From Brevundimonas vesicularis NBRC 12165 (GTDB lineage: Bacteria; Pseudomonadota; Alphaproteobacteria; Caulobacterales; Caulobacteraceae), in assembly GCF_001592205.1 (NCBI RefSeq), contig NZ_BCWM01000003.1, positions 124,001-188,000 of the forward strand: DNA of 64,000 bases. The letters run 5' to 3'. Below, piece after piece: positions 62,814 through 64,000 of the stretch. The stretch's first letter is position 1, and every line of letters begins with the position of its first letter. The translations under genes were made by a program, and so were the position numbers. The notes under the pieces are model-generated. The model was not told where the DNA came from. It saw only the letters and a list, made by a program, of their open reading frames with translations, and did not search any database.

Positions 62814-64000
62814 CTAATGCGCCGTCCACTTCAGCGTCAGGCCGATCGTGCGAGGACGCAAAGGTGTGATGGCCTGGGCGTCGGGAAGGCGGAAAGGGTC
62901 GCTGTAGGCGAAGGTGTTGGCTTCGGTGTCAAACAGATTGTCCACGAAGACGGTCGCCGTCCACGCCGACGCGTCGACGCCAAAGGCCAGTCTCCCCGTG
63001 CCGTAGTCGCCCATTCGATATTGCTGGCGTCCGTCGAAGGTCAGGCGCGACGCGCCGACGTAGGACAGGCCGCCGTCGGCAAGCAACGCCAAACGCTCGC
63101 CCAGCGGACGCCGCCAGCTGAAGCCGACATTCGCCGAAGCTCGTGGCACCCCAGGCAAACCCGCATCACGACGAGAATCAAACCGCGCGCTGGGTGAGGT
63201 GATGCGTGGGTCGGCGACAAGCCCGTTGGCGAAAAGCTCAAGCGTCTCAGAGGGACGCCAGTTGGCCTCGACCTCGAAGCCCTTGTCCGCGCCGTCGCCG
63301 ACGTTGACGACATAGGCCAGGCCGCTGGGCAGAAACTGGTCGCTCTGCACATTGCGCCACCGCGCGGCGTAGACGGCGGCGCGGAGGCGGGCGCGACCGT
63401 CCGCCGATCGGTACTTGGCCCCCAACTCGGCGTTCCACAGGCTATCCGGCTGGTATTGGCGCGCCGGTGAATTGGATCGGCCGCTGAAATCCTGACCGAT
63501 GACCCCTGCGGTGTTGAAGCCGCCGGCGCGGTGGCCCTGGCTGATCAGTGCGGACAGGTTCAGGCGATCGCTGGGCTGCCAGGTGAGGGCGATCTTGGGC
63601 GTGAAGCCGGCGGATTCACCTTGCCCGTCGAAGGGTCGCGATCGGGTGAACTGTCGAACCAGGGAGGTGGTGTCATACTCCAAGGCGTAGTAGCGGGCCC
63701 CGGCGGTCAGGGTCAGGTCGTAGGGCAGGTCCAGCGACGCCTCGCCATAAACGGCGGCCTCGTTCAGCCGGTCGCGCCGCGCCTCGGAATAGATGGCGCG
63801 AGGCTCGGGCGTCAGGGCGGACAGGACGGGATTGGTGCGTGTGGTGTTGGACGACACCAGACCGCCGGCCAACCAGCGCCAGCGACCGATATCGGGAGAG
63901 GCGAAGTTGGCCTCGCCGACGATCAGATGGATGTCCTTGCCTTCGTCCAGCGCGCCGATGCGCCAGCCCGATCCGAAGCGACGGAGAGCGCTGGAGGCGT
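62814..64000 (-). CDS. TonB-dependent receptor, C-terminal part (5' end beyond window)
   Basis: The frame is open from the right window edge to the stop at 62814, about 395 codons. It holds the second half of the barrel: GEANFASPDIGRWRWLAGGL, LTAGARYYALEYDTTSLV, FTPKIALTWQPSDRLNLSAL, ISQGHRAGGFNTAG (the S/Q-G-x-R-x-G-G-F-N motif of this receptor group), LWNAELGAKYRSADGRARL, and the end VDNLFDTEANTFAYSDPF followed by RTIGLTLKW. The last residues are WTAH rather than a terminal aromatic. Plug and signal are outside the window. Confidence 0.85.
   Translation of the reverse strand, partial: ASSALRRFGSGWRIGALDEGKDIHLIVGEANFASPDIGRWRWLAGGLVSSNTTRTNPVLSALTPEPRAIYSEARRDRLNEAAVYGEASLDLPYDLTLTAGARYYALEYDTTSLVRQFTRSRPFDGQGESAGFTPKIALTWQPSDRLNLSALISQGHRAGGFNTAGVIGQDFSGRSNSPARQYQPDSLWNAELGAKYRSADGRARLRAAVYAARWRNVQSDQFLPSGLAYVVNVGDGADKGFEVEANWRPSETLELFANGLVADPRITSPSARFDSRRDAGLPGVPRASANVGFSWRRPLGERLALLADGGLSYVGASRLTFDGRQQYRMGDYGTGRLAFGVDASAWTATVFVDNLFDTEANTFAYSDPFRLPDAQAITPLRPRTIGLTLKWTAH

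Overview
The window is a gene-dense, very GC-rich chromosomal segment that looks like an alphaproteobacterium of the Caulobacterales, most likely Brevundimonas or a close relative. The reasons are the codon use, three large TonB-dependent receptors, the MesX/MesD methionine synthase pair, a LuxR-HTH/XRE small-gene cluster, many ATGA or GTGA overlaps between genes, and frequent GTG/TTG starts. The genus is an inference from gene content, not from a marker gene. I found no rRNA, tRNA, CRISPR array, complete insertion sequence or prophage.

Layout. 1-4.3 kb: a secreted IPT/TIG-like protein (cut by the window edge), a DUF3617 lipoprotein, a YadA-type trimeric adhesin and an exported amidohydrolase. 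The lipoprotein and adhesin share a dyad sequence upstream. 4.5-6.3 kb: a minus-strand cluster of small regulatory or membrane genes in which the LuxR-HTH gene appears scrambled by two compensating frameshifts. 6.7-14.2 kb: a tandem TetR regulator, a TonB-dependent receptor and three different secreted phosphatases, which read as an organophosphate scavenging locus. 14.4-15.2 kb: fragments of an MFS transporter and a LysR regulator joined head to head by a deletion. 15.2-22.9 kb: a TPR protein, a cold-shock/membrane fusion protein and a six-gene MoxR-DUF58-SpoIIM-RDD operon whose DUF58 gene carries an in-frame TGA. 23.2-26.4 kb: a two-domain thioesterase and the mesX-mesD operon, preceded by a cobalamin riboswitch, a sigma-70-like promoter and an 18-bp perfect palindrome.

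26.4-30.4 kb: the ybbA/ybbP-like ABC exporter divergent from a TesA-like esterase. 30.4-31.4 kb: a poorly coding kilobase with small or decayed frames. 31.4-38.3 kb: an M14 carboxypeptidase, a GAF-PAS histidine kinase, a soluble PAS chemoreceptor and an OhrR-like regulator. 38.3-42.1 kb: a metallophosphatase/5'-nucleotidase divergent from a second TonB-dependent receptor. 42.3-44.5 kb: a LysR regulator divergent from a SnoaL-like gene and an SDR.

44.8-62.2 kb is the most interesting part. A tightly overlapping seven-gene run (GT4, GT2, GT28-like, acyl-CoA dehydrogenase-like, PIG-L deacetylase, NodS-like methyltransferase, GT2) is followed by a full-length Mfd-like helicase. Next come an alpha/beta hydrolase fused to a gluconate-2-dehydrogenase subunit-3 domain (frameshifted), its GMC oxidoreductase partner and an SDR, and then a minus-strand SDR-GH15-SDR operon. 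The enzyme order suggests assembly, deacetylation and methylation of an amino-sugar glycan by a pathway I cannot match to a characterised one. The window closes with a short fragment-like ORF and the C-terminal part of a third TonB-dependent receptor.

At least four loci look broken (LuxR-HTH, MFS/LysR, DUF58, hydrolase fusion). Two of these are single-base problems, so they may be assembly errors and should be checked in the reads before being called pseudogenes.
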